Assembly (NCBI GenBank): GCA_944392285.1
Contig: CALXWF010000020.1
Span: 1 to 5,613 of the forward strand
Length of the DNA stretch: 5,613 bases
From: an uncultured Alphaproteobacteria bacterium
Lineage (GTDB): Bacteria; Pseudomonadota; Alphaproteobacteria; RF32; CAG-239
Reading direction: 5' to 3'
Part shown: piece after piece, positions 4,674 through 5,613 of the stretch
How the letters are laid out: every line of letters starts with the position of its first letter
Numbering within the stretch: the stretch's first letter is position 1
Made by a program: the position numbers and the translations under genes
The notes under the pieces: model-generated
Database searches by the model: none
Seen by the model: the letters and a program-made list of their open reading frames with translations, nothing else
What the model was told of the DNA's origin: nothing

Positions 4674-5613
4674 ATGTCGTGTGATTGTGTGTGTCAAGCA
4701 ATGAAAAATGGGCATCCTGAGGGTGAAAATCTGATGGTATGTCAAAGATTTGCCATGTATGAAGCCGGTGTGTCGTTTGTGAAAACGAACATTGAAAAGT
4801 TACGGGCTGCATTTAGGTTTATTTTGTTTTTGCAGAATAAATTTGACTGCGTTGTGTGGATTGCTGCGGCAAAATCTTTGGCAAATAAAAAATATCGGGC
4901 GCTGATAGAGCGCTCGGTTCTGCGGCTGAATAAGAATGTTTATTTTTATTCAGCTGAGAGTATATCCATGTCTGATTATTGTTATTTGCATCTTTATGAT
5001 TTGGTGAACAAAGAAGCAGCTTTTTGCGTTATTGATGAAGGGCTTTTGATTAAAAATTTTGAAGCAGTGAGAACCAAGCGTTTGTTGGCAATGAGTAAGA
5101 TGTTTAAATATCGGCTTGTTTTGGCCAGATTGCCTTTGGTGCAGGGGCTGAGTGATTTATATGCGCCGTTGCAGTTCATTACTTCTTTGAATTTGGGAAT
5201 GAGCAAGGTGCAGTTTGAAAAGTGTTTTTTGCGGCAATCTTGCTGCGAGGATAAGCGGTTGCAAGATGAGGCAAAATTGATGGCTTTGATAAAGCCTTAT
5301 ATATATGATTGCAACTTGAGGGAAAAGTTTAAGATAAATTATTTTGATTATGATTGTAAATTAAGCAAGGCGGAGGAGCGTGATTATTTTTTTGAAAAAA
5401 GTCGTTTTTTGGCATTAAAATCACGGTTTTGTTTTTTAGAAATTTTGCAAAAATTTCAGACAATTTATACTTATACCGAAAGCAAAATCAAAATGTTGTC
5501 AGCCTTACTTGACAAACTGGTGCGGCAAAAGCAAAAAGCCGTGGTCTTTGTGCGTTATCTTGATGAAATTTGTTTTTTGGAGGAAGTCGGGGTTTTTAGA
5601 AAATATAATTATG
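4674..5613 (+). CDS. SNF2-like helicase/ATPase with degenerate motifs, 3' end beyond the window
   Basis: The frame is open from after the TAA at 4665-4667 to the window edge, giving 313 visible residues from ATG 4674. Order of SNF2-like features: a Walker-A-like AGVSFVKT (residues 31-38) with only the final Lys-Thr of GLGKT recognisable; a motif Ia-like VWIAAAKSLANKKYR (61-75); motif II CVIDEG with Asp121-Glu122 followed by LIKN and RTKRLL; a motif III-like RLVLARLP (147-154) where LTGTP is usual; then GLSDLYAPLQFI (158-169), typical of the end of the first RecA lobe; and the start of the second lobe, KIKMLSALL then KAVVFVRYLDEI (271-299). Such SNF2-like proteins occur in phages, mobile elements and defence loci. 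The start is uncertain: ATG 4674 has only a distant GGGTGA, while ATG 4734 has GAGGG ten bases upstream. No frameshift is seen. The altered ATPase motifs may mean weak or lost hydrolysis. Confidence 0.72.
   Translation, partial: MSCDCVCQAMKNGHPEGENLMVCQRFAMYEAGVSFVKTNIEKLRAAFRFILFLQNKFDCVVWIAAAKSLANKKYRALIERSVLRLNKNVYFYSAESISMSDYCYLHLYDLVNKEAAFCVIDEGLLIKNFEAVRTKRLLAMSKMFKYRLVLARLPLVQGLSDLYAPLQFITSLNLGMSKVQFEKCFLRQSCCEDKRLQDEAKLMALIKPYIYDCNLREKFKINYFDYDCKLSKAEERDYFFEKSRFLALKSRFCFLEILQKFQTIYTYTESKIKMLSALLDKLVRQKQKAVVFVRYLDEICFLEEVGVFRKYNY

Noticed and set aside
4994..5206. Minus-strand 70-codon frame at the right side
   Set aside because: It lies opposite the long SNF2-like plus-strand frame, which is open to the window edge and has family motifs.

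Overview
The window is AT-rich DNA from a bacterium that is probably Gram-negative, because it encodes a classic lipoprotein and a BioG-type esterase. It is also probably anaerobic or fermentative, because a small TM1266-type protein normally accompanies [FeFe]-hydrogenase maturation genes. The class cannot be fixed from this sequence; a low-GC gut-type proteobacterium is only a guess. No rRNA, tRNA, CRISPR array or complete insertion sequence was seen.

Layout. Positions 1-433 hold the 3' end of a plus-strand gene of unknown function, more AT-rich in codon use than the rest. Positions 430-620 hold no intact gene, but look like the broken tail of a minus-strand gene. From 620 to 2740 everything reads on the minus strand. 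A tight three-gene cluster comes first in transcription order: a membrane SemiSWEET/MtN3 domain fused to a degenerate GGDEF domain, then a BioG-like esterase, then a small lipoprotein. A 74-bp gap with a plausible promoter follows, and then the TM1266-family regulator. A 137-bp divergent promoter region separates this block from a plus-strand patatin-like phospholipase (2878-3726). The tail of that gene overlaps by 15 bp the tail of a minus-strand DpnA-like adenine methyltransferase (3712-4497, TTG start). A 176-bp intergenic stretch with an inverted repeat then leads to a plus-strand SNF2-like helicase gene that runs off the right edge (4674-5613).

How the parts may work together. The three-gene cluster is probably one transcript, because its genes are 6 bp apart or overlap. 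A membrane sensor-like protein made with a pimeloyl-ACP-esterase-like hydrolase and a lipoprotein has no obvious established pathway. The divergent methyltransferase and SNF2-like gene resemble pairings found in phages and in defence islands, but no restriction nuclease is visible here. The most unusual items are the SemiSWEET-GGDEF fusion, which has lost its catalytic motif but keeps the RxxD inhibitory-site signature, and the SNF2-like protein with degenerate ATPase motifs.
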